Assembly: GCA_018340375.1 (NCBI GenBank)
Contig: JAFFJZ010000014.1
Location: 3,224,001-3,288,000 of the forward strand
Length of the DNA stretch: 64,000 nucleotides
Origin: Gonatopus flavifemur
Taxonomy: Eukaryota > Arthropoda > Insecta > Hymenoptera > Dryinidae
Direction of reading: 5' to 3'
Both the position numbers and the translations under genes were made by a program. Below, piece by piece: positions 20,695-32,566 of the stretch. The number at the start of each line of letters is the position of its first letter. The stretch's first letter is position 1. Below the pieces are notes generated by a model that did no database searches, had not been told where the DNA came from, and was given only the letters and a program-made list of their open reading frames with translations.

Positions 20695-20922
20695 CTCATG
20701 AATTATATTTCCATCCACATCTCGTACGGTTTCCTGACGTTTCACATCGCTTTCACGAAAATGTTTTACACACGCAAAACTTGTTTTCGTTAAATAATTA
20801 TTATTTTTTTTAATTGCATTAAACCATGCTTTGAATAATCCCGGATTTTTCGGTGCACGGAACATCGATTTTTTTTCTCCATACCCACCATCACATTCAA
20901 TAATGCAGCATTTCTGAACCAT
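20695..20922 (-). CDS. THAP-domain exon, probably the 5' coding exon of P-like copy 2
   Basis: Reading from ATG at 20922, 76 codons lead to a GTAAGT donor. The protein starts MVQKCCIIEC and continues through FRAPKNPGLFKAWFNAI to CVKHFRESDV. This is the C2CH zinc-coordinating pattern (CCIIEC, then CxxH) with the conserved proline, tryptophan and phenylalanine of THAP DNA-binding domains. P-element and THAP9 transposases begin with this domain, so its position upstream of the other minus-strand exons fits one gene. The exon linking its phase-0 end to the phase-1 linker exons was not found. It could also be a separate THAP gene. Confidence 0.75.
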
Positions 20923-21584
20923 TTTTTTACATGCTTTTTTTCGCTCTTCCCAACACCTAGGTTTTTTTCATTCAACAAGTATTGTATATGATAGGGAAGC
21001 AAAATATTTGGAATGGTTGAGGTTATCAATATGTATAAACATGCCGCCATTACTGTTTACAGAAACCTATGTCCTACATAAACGACATCTGAGAACGAGA
21101 ACTGTAAACCGGATCAAATAATCACATCCTCACCACTGCAATTCGACGAAGTTCGATCACCTATTCTTCTTACACCGTGGTTAAGATCAAGTACATTTCT
21201 TGGTTACCCACATCCTTTGAGAAGAACATATTATTTGGTTGTTTCCACAAAACTTATGCGGTTTTGTTCCACGAACAAAATAATTCTGTCACTTCATAAT
21301 GACTTCATCTTTGTAGTGAAAATATTCTTTTGCATTTCTGAAATGCAAATTCACATGAAAAGTTTCGTGTCGTTAATAACATAATACATTCCTGCGTGGA
21401 AGAATACTTTGATTTATTACAATCATACAAACTCGTGCACTGAGATGCATTGTACATTGAATCTTACAAGGAGATGTCGCAAGAGCCCGGAGCTACTTTT
21501 CAATGAAAGTCATGTGTACGTGTACCATAGATATTCGCTTAGTATTTGATGTTCGAGATTGAAACATGAACACCACTTGATATA

Positions 21585-23436
21585 CAGGGTGATTCAAAAT
21601 TCCCGCACTCTTTTTTGGGAGTAGATTCCTGATGAAATTCTGAAACGATTTGTCCTTTTGCACAATGCTCTCCGACGCATAATTTCCGAGATATAATTAA
21701 TTAAAGTTGACTAATTATGAGGTGGATCCATCGGTCATTCAGGAGCGTCATAACAGAACAAGAGAGGAAGGTGCTTGCAGAGGGCGCTCATACGATCAGC
21801 TGATCGGTATAATCGATACGATTTACCAGCATACAAATTGGTAAATTTTCTATGTAGAACGATTGAATTCGTCGACACTGTGGAAAAATTGATTATTGTC
21901 ATGAATTCTTATCACGATATGCTGTAGGTGAAAGTTGTAATTTCAGTAATGATTTTTATTACGCAGACAAATGTAAAATAGTGTTATTTCGTAGCGATAG
22001 GGATTCAAGTGGGAGAAAAAAGTATAACTACTCGTTTTCAATCAGAATTTTCATGTAAAAAAGAAAACATGAGAATTTTCATTCATCCGATACCCAATTT
22101 GAACGGTTTGATTAGTAAGTTTAACACAAGAGACTGGATTCCGAATCTTGTATTCTGATTGGTCGAGAATCAATGTATGTTATATCAATCCTCGGCCGTT
22201 TCAAATGATTCTTCTGAAGAATGTGTTTTCGACTTATCCCAACCACAACATTGAACAATGATGAATTTATTCGAATTCACCCTTTTTACATCATTCGATG
22301 ATTATAAAGGGTTTATCGAACGTTAATAACTTACTTCAACTTGCAGAATCCATCAATTTTGACGAAAATACGAGGTGTGACATCGTATACGACCCAATCA
22401 TTGCACTTGATTGACATTGTAATCACATACGGTTTGTTTAGCTTAAATCAACCATTCGTGATACGAATCAACCAATTAGGTGACAGCTCGAAACAGTTTC
22501 ATTTAAAGCACATATGACTTCAAAGGGCATATTGTTATTTCAAATGGAAAAAGAATTGTCTTTGAAGATTAACCAAACCCGTCCTTTTTAGGACGAATAC
22601 ATTTTCTAAACGTAGAAACGCGCTCGAACTTGCACACATTTGAATTAGATTTTGATTTAAACTAGAATGATCTTGAGTGATCTCAAGTAAGTTATTAACG
22701 TTCGATAAACCCTTTATAATCATCGAATGATGTAAAAAGGGTGAATTCGAATAAATTCATCATTGTTCAATGTTGTGGTTGGGATAAGTCGAAAACACAT
22801 TCTTCAGAAGAATCATTTGAAACGGCCGAGGATTGATATAACATACATTGATTCTCGACCAATCAGAATACAAGATTCGGAATCCAGTCTCTTGTGTTAA
22901 ACTTACTAATCAAACCGTTCAAATTGGGTATCGGATGTATGAAAATTCTCATGTTTTCTTTTTTACATGAAAATTCTGATTGAAAACGAGTAGTTATACT
23001 TTTTTCTCCCACTTGAATCCCTATCGCTACGAAATAACACTATTTTACATTTGTCTGCGTAATAAAAATCATTACTGAAATTACAACTTTCACCTACAGC
23101 ATATCGTGATAAGAATTCATGACAATAATCAATTTTTCCACAGTGTCGACGAATTCAATCGTTCTACATAGAAAATTTACCAATTTGTATGCTGGTAAAT
23201 CGTATCGATTATACCGATCAGCTGATCGTATGAGCGCCCTCTGCAAGCACCTTCCTCTCTTGTTCTGTTATGACGCTCCTGAATGACCGATGGATCCACC
23301 TCATAATTAGTCAACTTTAATTAATTATATCTCGGAAATTATGCGTCGGAGAGCATTGTGCAAAAGGACAAATCGTTTTAGAATTTCATCAGGGATCTAC
23401 TCCCAAAAAAGAGTGCGGGAATTTTGAATCACCCTG
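21585..23436. mobile_element. TA-flanked element with two 750-bp near-identical inverted arms
   Basis: Left arm 21585-22334 and right arm 22687-23436 have identical lengths and differ at only about four positions as read. Ends are CAGGGTGATTCAAAATTCCC and its complement, flanked by TA (21583-21584, 23437-23438), as in Tc1/mariner-like non-autonomous elements. The 352-bp centre has no gene. The DD41D element at 10952 and the element at 60559 share the CAGGnTG start, TA site and long arms, suggesting a related mobilising enzyme (inference). Confidence 0.85.
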
Positions 23437-23454
23437 TATGCAAAGAAGGTCCTT

Positions 23455-23550
23455 CTATCCGAATTATCGGCAGTGGCTTGAGTGATAGAGCCTCCGCCTC
23501 CAGTCCCGAAGACCTGTGTTCAAGTCTGCTGGTGATGATTTTTTTTTTCA
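23455..23550 (+). repeat. tRNA-derived SINE-like head
   Basis: The sequence contains an A-box-like TGGCTTGAGTGATAGAGCC near 23474, a B-box GTTCAAGTCTG at 23518-23528, and a run of ten T at 23539-23548. This arrangement is typical of a pol III transcript derived from a tRNA. A clean cloverleaf with a 7-bp acceptor stem could not be drawn, so a functional tRNA is unlikely. Confidence 0.5.
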
Positions 23551-24414
23551 ATCTGACCCATGATTTTCTCATCGGGACAAAATATTTCCAGTCTGCAGAC
23601 GATATGATTTGGTTTCCCAAGCAAAATGTATTCACCTAGAAACCAAAGGTGTGCAACAAAGAAATAATACGGTTTTTAACAAAACGTTTGGTTGATCACA
23701 TTTCGACAAAATTCTGTTGTTGAAATAACAAAATTCTTTTGTTGAAACAACAAAAGTTTCGTTGTTTTAACAAAACATTCTTTTCGGTGTATTATAAAGT
23801 TGTTGAAGAATTTTGTAGAACCACAGACCTTTCAGAACATTTGAAAAGATCTTTGTTAAACATTTATAACTTATTTCCCTATGTCATATGGATAATGTCA
23901 TATCATTTCATTTTGTATTCACATAATTTATAATAAATTTATTTCTACACATACTGTATTCACGGATTTTTCATGAAATGTTTATGAATTGGATCATAAT
24001 ATATATATTATATAGGATTGTCTACTTTTTACCTATTACTGCTTTTATTAATGATTCACCAATATCAAAGTCAGTCAATAACTCAAACTTCTACTTGAGA
24101 TCAATGCCATATATGATATATATACAATTTGCATGTATCTTATTAAGAAATACGGTTATATTTTCAAATACGCGCCAAAATAAATGCCTAACGCGATATA
24201 TATATAAACTTTCTTTTCGATAATCAGCTGTAACTTCATAACCATTTCAACTGTGGCACAATTCGGTCGGGGTGTTTTTATTTTCAGCGTTTCATACTTT
24301 TTGAAGCGGATGAATAAATGTTTACTGCCTTATTGTGGTGCAGTGTGTAATTTTATAAATATAAAAAAATTGTCTTTTCGCGACGTGTTAAATTTTGTGA
24401 AAGTGAGTGTCTAA

Positions 24415-27400
24415 ATGGAAGATCAAAATATGGATCGAGATAAACATCCAAAGGGTTGGAAGAGGCGGCTCTCACTTTCCAAAAAGCATCGTTTGAAGAG
24501 AAAAACTAACAAAATCAATATCATTCAGGAAGAATCGTGCGCGAACTCTCAACCTGCAGTCGAACTGTTGCAAGAAGTTGCGGGTTTCGAAGTGCAAACC
24601 GTGGGTGATATTTTTACGTGTGACGATACATGTTCAGAACCGTTTGATATCATCAATTATTCGAATATCGAAGCACCAAATTCATCTGAAATTGATGATA
24701 ATAGCTTGATTGGAGATGCGGATAAGTCTCAGAATAATGATTATGTTGATGAATTCCTAATCGGGAAAGAAACCGCTGATGCCCGGAATGTCATTCGCGA
24801 GTTACATTCAGAATATTGCGGGATTGGAGCTTCATCAAACCAGAATGACGAATGTGGAGATATTCCATCTGAGATTGATGAAGATTATTCTTGCGATGAA
24901 AATGACGTCATGTCAGTTCATGATGAGGATCACCAGACGGATAATGAAAGTGTGTCGGACGATGGTGAAATTTTCAATAATAATACCCTCAACAAGTTTG
25001 ATCGCGTTGAAAACAGTCCCAACAAGGATAAAAACCAATTCAATTTGATGAATGATGATAATCATATTGACGAATGCAGCAACATCGAAGATGAGGAATT
25101 AATCACTGATTCAAATATTGACGTCAGCCGTTTACAACCTACCCTATTAGAAGGTAGAAGTATTGTAGATATGCGTCATTTATTTGAAGAACCCAGAAGA
25201 CCCAGTGATCATAGTGATGTTTTTGAATGTCGTATGAAAGATTTAATCATCATCAATTCCCGATGTTGTGGTTTGAAAACCAAGTATCTTGTGAAGTGCC
25301 AAATGTGCAATTTTGAAGGAAGTTTTTGGAGTGAGCCTGATGAAGAAGAAAGTTTGAATGTCAACAGAAGTGCAGTTGCAGGCAGCATTACATCAGGCAT
25401 AGGATATTCTCAGCTTCGAGAATTATGTGCAGCGATGGGAATTTCTTGCATGTCTGAAGACAAGTTCCTAAAATGTAATGAGGAATTAATTGAAGCGATC
25501 TTACTTGCTGCCGAAGAAGAAATGATATTAGCTGGAAAGGAGAACAAACAATTGGCTATACAGAGAGGAGATTTGATCAATGGTATTCCGCATATTCCAG
25601 TTACTGCTGATGGAAGCTGGATGAAGCGTTCGTATAGAACTGGTGAATACGATTCGCTTTCCGGATGTGGAATTATCATTGGTTTTCATAGCAAGAAAGT
25701 TTTGTATTTCGGCGTGAAGAATAAGTATTGTGCGGTATGTGCAAGAGCTGCGAAGAATGGTGAAGGAGTAAGAGAGCATCTGTGCTTTAAAAACTGGGGT
25801 CGACATCAAAGTTCTACAAGTATGGAAAGCGCTCTTATTTCAGAGGGATTCAAATCCAGCATTGAAATGCATGGATTGATCTATTCTACCTTGATTGCAG
25901 ATGGAGACAGCAGCGTTTTAAAAGCATTGCGAGACAGCTGTCCTTACGATGATGTGTATATTAGAAAAATAGACTGCATAAATCATCTTCTCCGTAACGT
26001 ATCGCAAAGAATTGGAGAAATTTCAAAATCTAAGGGGAAGATTGGGAAAAGTAGACGAGAAATTGTGGAAAACAGTATTCGCGAAATGAGGAACGCGATT
26101 ACGAAAGCTGTGGAATATAGAAAACAAGAAGAAGTAACGCGACCCTTAAAAATTGACAGATTGGGGAAAGATATTTTGAATATTCCTCGCCATGTTTTTG
26201 GTGAACACAAGAATTGCGCATCTTATTTTTGCAATGGACAATTAGAAGATGGAGAAAAAAATATGGTTGAAGAACTGACGACTTGTGGCTTATATGAACA
26301 CATTGAAGAAGTATTCAGACAGTTAGTTCGTCACACTGATAGCTTATTATATCAATATACCAGCAACCTTGTCGAAAGTTGCAATGGTATTATAAGCAAA
26401 GTTATTGGAGGCAAACGTATCAATTTTGCTCAGAGAGGTTCATATACTGGCAGATGTGCGATGGCTGTTGTCAAACATAACACGAAAAAACCTCTCACCG
26501 TAATAAATGAAGTATTGGACAAAAAACCTCCTCAAACTGTTTCAAAAGTAGAAGCTGCTCGTAAACGAAAAAATGAGCTGAGATTGGAAAGAGTACAAGC
26601 CAAAAAGATAGCGAGAAAAGAAAAACCCTCTTATACTGAAGTAAAATCGGGAAAACTTGCACGAGATAAAGATTATAGACCAAATGCGCAACGTCCAGAC
26701 ATGGATGCAAGTGAATTTGAGATGCAGGAAAATCTACATTTTGCTAAACTGAAGGAGTGGCGAGATGAGAGACAGGAAATAGAATCTTCGACACGGGATC
26801 AAGCAGACAATGAAAGATGGCATCTACTTAGGAGAAAATTGTTAACGGCTTCAAATTTTGGAACCGTTTGTCTAAGAAGAGAAACCACTTCTTGTCAAAA
26901 TCTTGTGAAGAAAATTCTATATCCACCTTCACTGAAAGTGCCTGCGCTGCAGTATGGTAAGGAAAGTGAAACTTTGGCGAAGCGCGTGTTGGAAAATATT
27001 TACGACGTTGAAATTCAGTCATGCGGTCTATTCATCGATTCAGAGATACCATACCTTGGTGCTACTCCCGATGGCCTCATCGGCGATGACAGCATTGTTG
27101 AAATCGAATGTCCATTTGCTGCACAACACGTGACTCCGCAGGATGCGATAAGCCAAGGTATCGCTCAAATTCATAAAATATTTGAAAAAAATGATCCAGG
27201 GTCCTTGAATGAAAAACATGTATATCATTACCAAGTTCAGGGGCAGTTACATATCACTCAACGAGATTATTGTATTTTTGCAGGATGGACCCCTTTAGAT
27301 ATCAAAACGGTAATAGTATTCCGGGATGATAACTTTTGGCAATATCAGATGGCTCCTTTGTTGTGTAAGTTTTATGAACACTGTCTGCTGCCTGGAATCA

Positions 27401-27510
27401 TTGACAGTAGACGTGATAGAAACATGCCCATTCGTGAGCCACAATACATTTTGGACGCACAAGAAAAAAGCTCATTATTGCAAAAAAAATTGAAGCGTCG
27501 AAATGTATAA
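24415..27510 (+). CDS. Mutator-like transposase domain fused to YqaJ-type nuclease, intact
   Basis: A single 1031-codon exon; the codon immediately before the ATG is TAA, which fixes the start. Residues 1-250 are acidic and probably disordered, with a basic start (KRRLSLSKKHRLKRKTNK). Residues about 250-700 resemble the Mutator-like transposase domain of metazoan proteins: TADGSWMKRSY (D399), LIADGDSSVLKAL (D496/D498), Cys pairs, and NLVESCNG (E654) as a possible third acidic residue. Residues about 800-1015 match the YqaJ family of PD-(D/E)xK recombination exonucleases: LTASNFG, QYGKESE, YLGATPDG (D886), VEIECPFA and YQVQGQLHIT. The usual EIK of the nuclease is EIE here (E898). There are no introns or stops and no terminal repeats were recognised; it may be a transposon gene or domesticated. 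Confidence 0.75.
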   Translation: MEDQNMDRDKHPKGWKRRLSLSKKHRLKRKTNKINIIQEESCANSQPAVELLQEVAGFEVQTVGDIFTCDDTCSEPFDIINYSNIEAPNSSEIDDNSLIGDADKSQNNDYVDEFLIGKETADARNVIRELHSEYCGIGASSNQNDECGDIPSEIDEDYSCDENDVMSVHDEDHQTDNESVSDDGEIFNNNTLNKFDRVENSPNKDKNQFNLMNDDNHIDECSNIEDEELITDSNIDVSRLQPTLLEGRSIVDMRHLFEEPRRPSDHSDVFECRMKDLIIINSRCCGLKTKYLVKCQMCNFEGSFWSEPDEEESLNVNRSAVAGSITSGIGYSQLRELCAAMGISCMSEDKFLKCNEELIEAILLAAEEEMILAGKENKQLAIQRGDLINGIPHIPVTADGSWMKRSYRTGEYDSLSGCGIIIGFHSKKVLYFGVKNKYCAVCARAAKNGEGVREHLCFKNWGRHQSSTSMESALISEGFKSSIEMHGLIYSTLIADGDSSVLKALRDSCPYDDVYIRKIDCINHLLRNVSQRIGEISKSKGKIGKSRREIVENSIREMRNAITKAVEYRKQEEVTRPLKIDRLGKDILNIPRHVFGEHKNCASYFCNGQLEDGEKNMVEELTTCGLYEHIEEVFRQLVRHTDSLLYQYTSNLVESCNGIISKVIGGKRINFAQRGSYTGRCAMAVVKHNTKKPLTVINEVLDKKPPQTVSKVEAARKRKNELRLERVQAKKIARKEKPSYTEVKSGKLARDKDYRPNAQRPDMDASEFEMQENLHFAKLKEWRDERQEIESSTRDQADNERWHLLRRKLLTASNFGTVCLRRETTSCQNLVKKILYPPSLKVPALQYGKESETLAKRVLENIYDVEIQSCGLFIDSEIPYLGATPDGLIGDDSIVEIECPFAAQHVTPQDAISQGIAQIHKIFEKNDPGSLNEKHVYHYQVQGQLHITQRDYCIFAGWTPLDIKTVIVFRDDNFWQYQMAPLLCKFYEHCLLPGIIDSRRDRNMPIREPQYILDAQEKSSLLQKKLKRRNV

Positions 27511-27625
27511 ATCATATTGGGAAAAGTGTCTCTTAGGAACTTTAAATTTTCATTCCATGTTGAAATGCACTAGCAAGTAGCAGGATACTTCCGGTTGCAG
27601 CCACTTTCTTTTACTAAAACTTCTA

Positions 27626-27631
27626 AATAAA
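27626..27631 (+). terminator. polyadenylation signal for the 24415-27510 gene
   Basis: AATAAA lies about 115 bp after the stop codon, the first such hexamer downstream on the + strand. Confidence 0.45.
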
Positions 27632-30173
27632 TACTCATTAGCTTATTTTTGAAGTAGATAATTAGGAATCATGTTCAAAGTCCAGGGTGAAAGGGGTCCG
27701 CATATATAGAGAGGGCCAGAATGAAAGCGCATCATTAAAAAATTGAACAAATAGAGAAAAAAATGAGTATGCTGATAGAGTTCCAGTGTTTTATGTGTGT
27801 CAGTAGCGGAGGGAGGAGGGCGGAATATGGACTTAGTCTCGGACAATAGATTTTTCTCTCATGCTACTGCACTAAAGGAGAAACTTTCAACGCAATTGTG
27901 AATGATCAAGTTGTTAACGCTCAAGTGAACAGTTGCATGAACAGCCCTAAAATATAAAATTGTAAACTTCATATAATGGGAAAGGTAAAATGAGAAACAC
28001 TTTAATTTTCATGTACAAAGACCTTGGATCAAGTTTGTATTGAAATTGAAAATTCATTAATTTGCATTTTATAGGCAATTTATGTGCAGAATATATTGAT
28101 TGTTCGAAATTGATTTCCAAGCATGAAAAAAATATGTGACGGTATAGGTCAATAACATCCATATATGTTTCATGGTGACATCCTCATAAAATCTTGAAGA
28201 CGTTACCACGTAATGCATGCTGTGCAGGATGTTATAGTTTTGATTCTACCGTTCTATTTTTTACATGCAGTTGAAGGATCCATCTCAGTACGCCTAATTC
28301 ATTGAAGTAACACATTCAGACTGACTATAGTCAGTATAGGTCGTGATTACAACCAAGATTCATGGCTGCATACAGAGATATTTGTTATCAACGCGAATGT
28401 GTCTACTCCAATGTTTTATCGTCTGCTTATGGTTGATTTTATTGCAATTTTCATATATTCTCGCATGTCGTGTTCAATTTATGAATGATCCATATCAGAG
28501 ACGAACTATTCAGCAGTTATGAAGGAGATCTTGCTCCATGCAATGAACTCTCTCTGTAATGTAGTCATCTCTTGGTTGATATCACGATCCGCTGAAGTTG
28601 ATATCATTATATTAACTGCAGTGTATGCAAATGTCTTTCATTGTCACATATTTGGATTCAAATACGATATTTGATACAAATATGATGAATAAGTGCAACA
28701 ATATGTTTGCAATATTATTTGAGATACATTCAATTCCATATGGATAATCTATTGAAAGTGAGTATACATAATTCAAGTACGTGACAACGTAATTATATTC
28801 GAGCACAAGTGAGAATAATCCTCTTCTTTGTAACATTGGTTCGATTCTACTTTCTTACCAGTCTGTTGAAAAAATTACAGAAGTCAAGGATTGTTATCCC
28901 TAATTGAGGAATCCCATTCATGACGATTGAATGTGCACAATTTCAATTGGAACCGATTGATACCCATAACATTCGAATTGCACGTTTAGGACGAATTAAT
29001 TGAAATTCATGAGATTTTTTAACCAGGAATTTCACAAATGTGTTAAATTTTCGTGAACTCATGCTTTTGCTTTTGAATGGTTTCTGTGATTCGATTATAC
29101 GAATAAACTTTGAATGATATGATTCAAGAATACGACAAAAAAACATTGAAATAGGTCGTGCATAGTAACATAGGATCCCACATATAATTAAAAAATTCTT
29201 TTCCATCAATTAATTTTCAAGGGTGTTCTTTATGTTGTGCTTCGAGAGACAAAATATAAACTTGGAAATAATTGAATTTGTGGATGAAAGTCAAATATGA
29301 ATGAACTTTCAAAATATTTCATGCAATTTGCATTTCATTATGAAGAGGTTTTGGTTGAACGTCATCCCAAGTAATTCTTCAAAACGAAATTATATAATGT
29401 TAAACATTATAAAAATCACACCCATTGTCATGGAATTTGATGTTTTCAAACGAATAGAGTGACTTTGATAAAATTCATCCATAGTAAGTGAATGCTAATA
29501 AATTTCAAAGCAGCATTGGAATGTGATAGATAATCAAATTAGCTACTCAGGATACTTTGTTTTGATTGAATACAGGAAGTGAATTTAGCTGAAAGAAATG
29601 AGAGTAAAACCGAACAAAAGTTTATTTCCCAGTCATATGTATAAATTTTATAGTACAATGTAGTTTTAATTTTTGTCAACAAATTTCATAAATGCAATTT
29701 TCAATCATAAATCATTTTTATATTCATTAATTGTTCCATTCTGTATTCTTGAATTGGGATGAATCTTTTCCTTTCATTACAAACAATAATTCAACAAAGA
29801 CAAGCGCCTTTTTGAATATTATATATGTTTGAATAAGCTTAAAATTTTCATTTTCAACGCTCTTAGACTATGTAAATAACAGTTGATGAACAACTACATA
29901 CATAATTTTAAACTGTATAAATCAACATAATGATGTGATATTATTACATAACTATTAATATAGTTGTTACTCCTTTGTTTTACTCATAAAGATCACAAAA
30001 TGATACCATTTTCTGATGATATACAACGCTATAGATATTTTTTTCTGAATCGGTCAAACATGATACTTTTTTATCAAATTCTTATATTCATATATCAAAA
30101 TTTTTTTGATCGAAACAACTCAACAATTCCTTATTATCAATGTATAAAAATCAATCTAAAAAATATAAACTCT
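27632..30173. other. intergenic, no feature recognised
   Basis: AT-rich sequence without a supportable gene, RNA or terminal repeat; short open frames on both strands lack domain-like composition. Confidence 0.4.
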
Positions 30174-31773
30174 TCAAGATTTAACTGTATTGGACAAAAC
30201 ATTATCTCCAATTAATTTCCTCATTTCACTAATTTGAGGTGGAATATTGAAATCAATATCCCATTGTTCCGTGAACCATTTTTGCACCTCGTTGATTGCC
30301 GTCAGTGCGGATTCAGCAGTTGGCACCGTGAGTTTGATGTCAACGGAATCCGTTGGAGAATCTTCAATATCATCATCAATTTCTTGCAGGACTTCTTGAT
30401 TCAGCGGAAGTTGTTGACCGTCATTATTAACAACTGAGGAAATCAAGTCTTCAATGCTTTGTAGTGGCCAACCGTGGTCAGATTTATCAATTTTAAGCCA
30501 TTCGGTTGCATCTTCCACAGAGAACATATTTCCTTCTGGAATTGTGCGTTGACCTAAGAATATTATCTCTTCCATATCGTTGTGCGCCACACTGTTTCCA
30601 GACCTATGCAAAAGATTGTTCCATGCATTCTGCAGTTGATTTGGAGTCAAAGCATTCCATGCTTCATATACAGCATCGAAGCATGAAAGAAGATTCCATC
30701 TTTTCGGTAACGAATCAACAGATTCAAATCCAAACTCAGCGTCATGGATTAGAAATTCTCTGAGGAAATTTTTTCGATGAAAACGTTTCATTGCCTTTAT
30801 AAAGCCTTGATCCATGGGTTGAATAAGCGATGTCACATTTGGTGGAATGAATATAACAGTGCAACAATCATCAATTGCATTCAGCTGATCAGCCGGTGAA
30901 TGCACCGTAGCATTGTCAAGTATAAGAAGAAATTTTTCATTCCCCTTTCGCTTTTCTTTGATAGAAGGAAGGAAGATGTCTGTATACCAATTTCGAAAAA
31001 TTTCAGAATTCATCCACGCATTGTGTTGATTGGTGTAATGAACAAGGAAGTTCTTAACGTTTTTGAAACACCGTGGGTTCTTGGGTTTCCTGATAACTAA
31101 TAAAGGAATCTTGTGACTCCCTGAAGCATTTACACATATGAGTACAGTTAACCTGTCCTTAGATTCTTTTCGACCAGGAGCATGGAGTTCATTTCTGGTT
31201 GCTAGGGTTTTCCTTGGCGAAGCTTCCCACAAAAGGCCGGTTTCGTCAGCATTGTACATTCGATCCGGACGATATCCTTCCATTTCCAAGAAGCCTTGTA
31301 ATGTCTTACAAAATTCTGTACTAGCCTCATGATCTGCAGAGAGCTTTCCCCCTTGGACAGATATTTGTTGAATGCCTTGGCGCTTCTTAAACCTGTACAA
31401 CCATCCTGCACTCGCTTTGAACTTATCTGGGCCTCCTAATTTTTCTTTCAACACTAAGGCTTTTTCTTGAAGGAGAGGACCAGATATAGGAGCACCAATG
31501 TTTCTTTGCTGGACGAACCATGAGTACAAAGCTTTTTCCAATGGTGTATCTTCGATACCCGTTATTTTTTTTTATTCAAATTTCCTTGTTGATGATGGAG
31601 GCTATGCTGCACTTTTTGAAGATGATCTTTATTTCTCATAACTCGGTTCACCGCTGTAGTCGAAATATTAAAATCTGAAGCAATTTTTGCGGGCTGCTGA
31701 CCGGCTTCCAAGAGTTCAATAATTTTCATTTTTGTTGATAGAGATATACCTTTATACGCGAACGGGTTTCCCA
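30174..31773 (-). pseudogene. pogo/Tigger (jerky-like) transposase, one homopolymer frameshift
   Basis: From an ATTACAG acceptor at 31773 the minus strand encodes a CENP-B/Psq-type helix-turn-helix (KIASDFNISTTAVNRVM). After a run of nine T on the + strand (31565-31573) it needs a one-base shift to continue with the second CENP-B-like DNA-binding domain (GGPDKFKASAGWLYRFKKRQ) and a DDE_1 domain: YNADETGL, LLILDNATVHS, SLIQPMDQGF. The last frame has 455 open codons to the stop at 30174. Everything except the A/T run is intact, so this could be a sequencing error or a recent lesion. A first exon and terminal repeats were not found; a domesticated jerky-like gene is possible. Confidence 0.75.
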
Positions 31774-32566
31774 CTGTAATAAGAATATGAAGTTGGAAAA
31801 TCATGCTCACAAAACTTGTAATCAACATTTTCACTAATTGGTATGGAAACATGTAATCCAAAATTGATGGAGATATTTGAAAATTAATCTTTTCAAACGA
31901 AATACAAGTATCACACAACTTATAACAGAAACTGAACATGTCAAAACTTCAATGTTTTTGTTTTCAACTATAGATTCGTGTTATTCAACGATTCAAAATT
32001 CAACAATATTCAATTCTCAGTCCTTTTACTGTCAAAATATATTTCCCTCTGTGAAATTTGTTTTTTTTTAAATGAATTCATTCAATACTAATTTTCAATT
32101 GATTTACAAGAATTATTTTCTCAATTTCGATTGATCTGTATACGAATATGTTTCATTTCCCGTCAACGCTCATTCTGAAAGCCAAATTGCAACACTGAAC
32201 TGATCAGATTTGGAAATATGTAAAGGTGTTGGGGGAGCCACGCTAGCTCGATACAGAAAGACGTGTTCATCAAGGTCCTCAGTATTTATCGATTTTTCTC
32301 TCAATCATTGGTTTTCATACAGTATGTTCTGTTTTTTCGGGTGCTTTTTCTAGTTTTGTATCTGTGTATTAATACTTGTACTTGTTGTAACTGTGTAAAA
32401 AGTGCTCAGAAGTGATTTGAAAAAGTGAAACTATCACGGGGGAATAGAGTACTCCATATCTCACTCTCAGAAAAGTGCCCAATTTATCGACCGGAGCAAT
32501 GTCGTGTGTCTTCAAGAGGTGTCAGTAGTGATCAGTTTATCGATATAATTTGATAACCCAACGTTA

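Noticed and set aside
23474..23550. Functional tRNA gene
   Set aside because: A and B boxes are present, but no convincing acceptor stem or anticodon arm can be drawn and it is followed by non-tRNA sequence, so a SINE or pseudogene is more likely.
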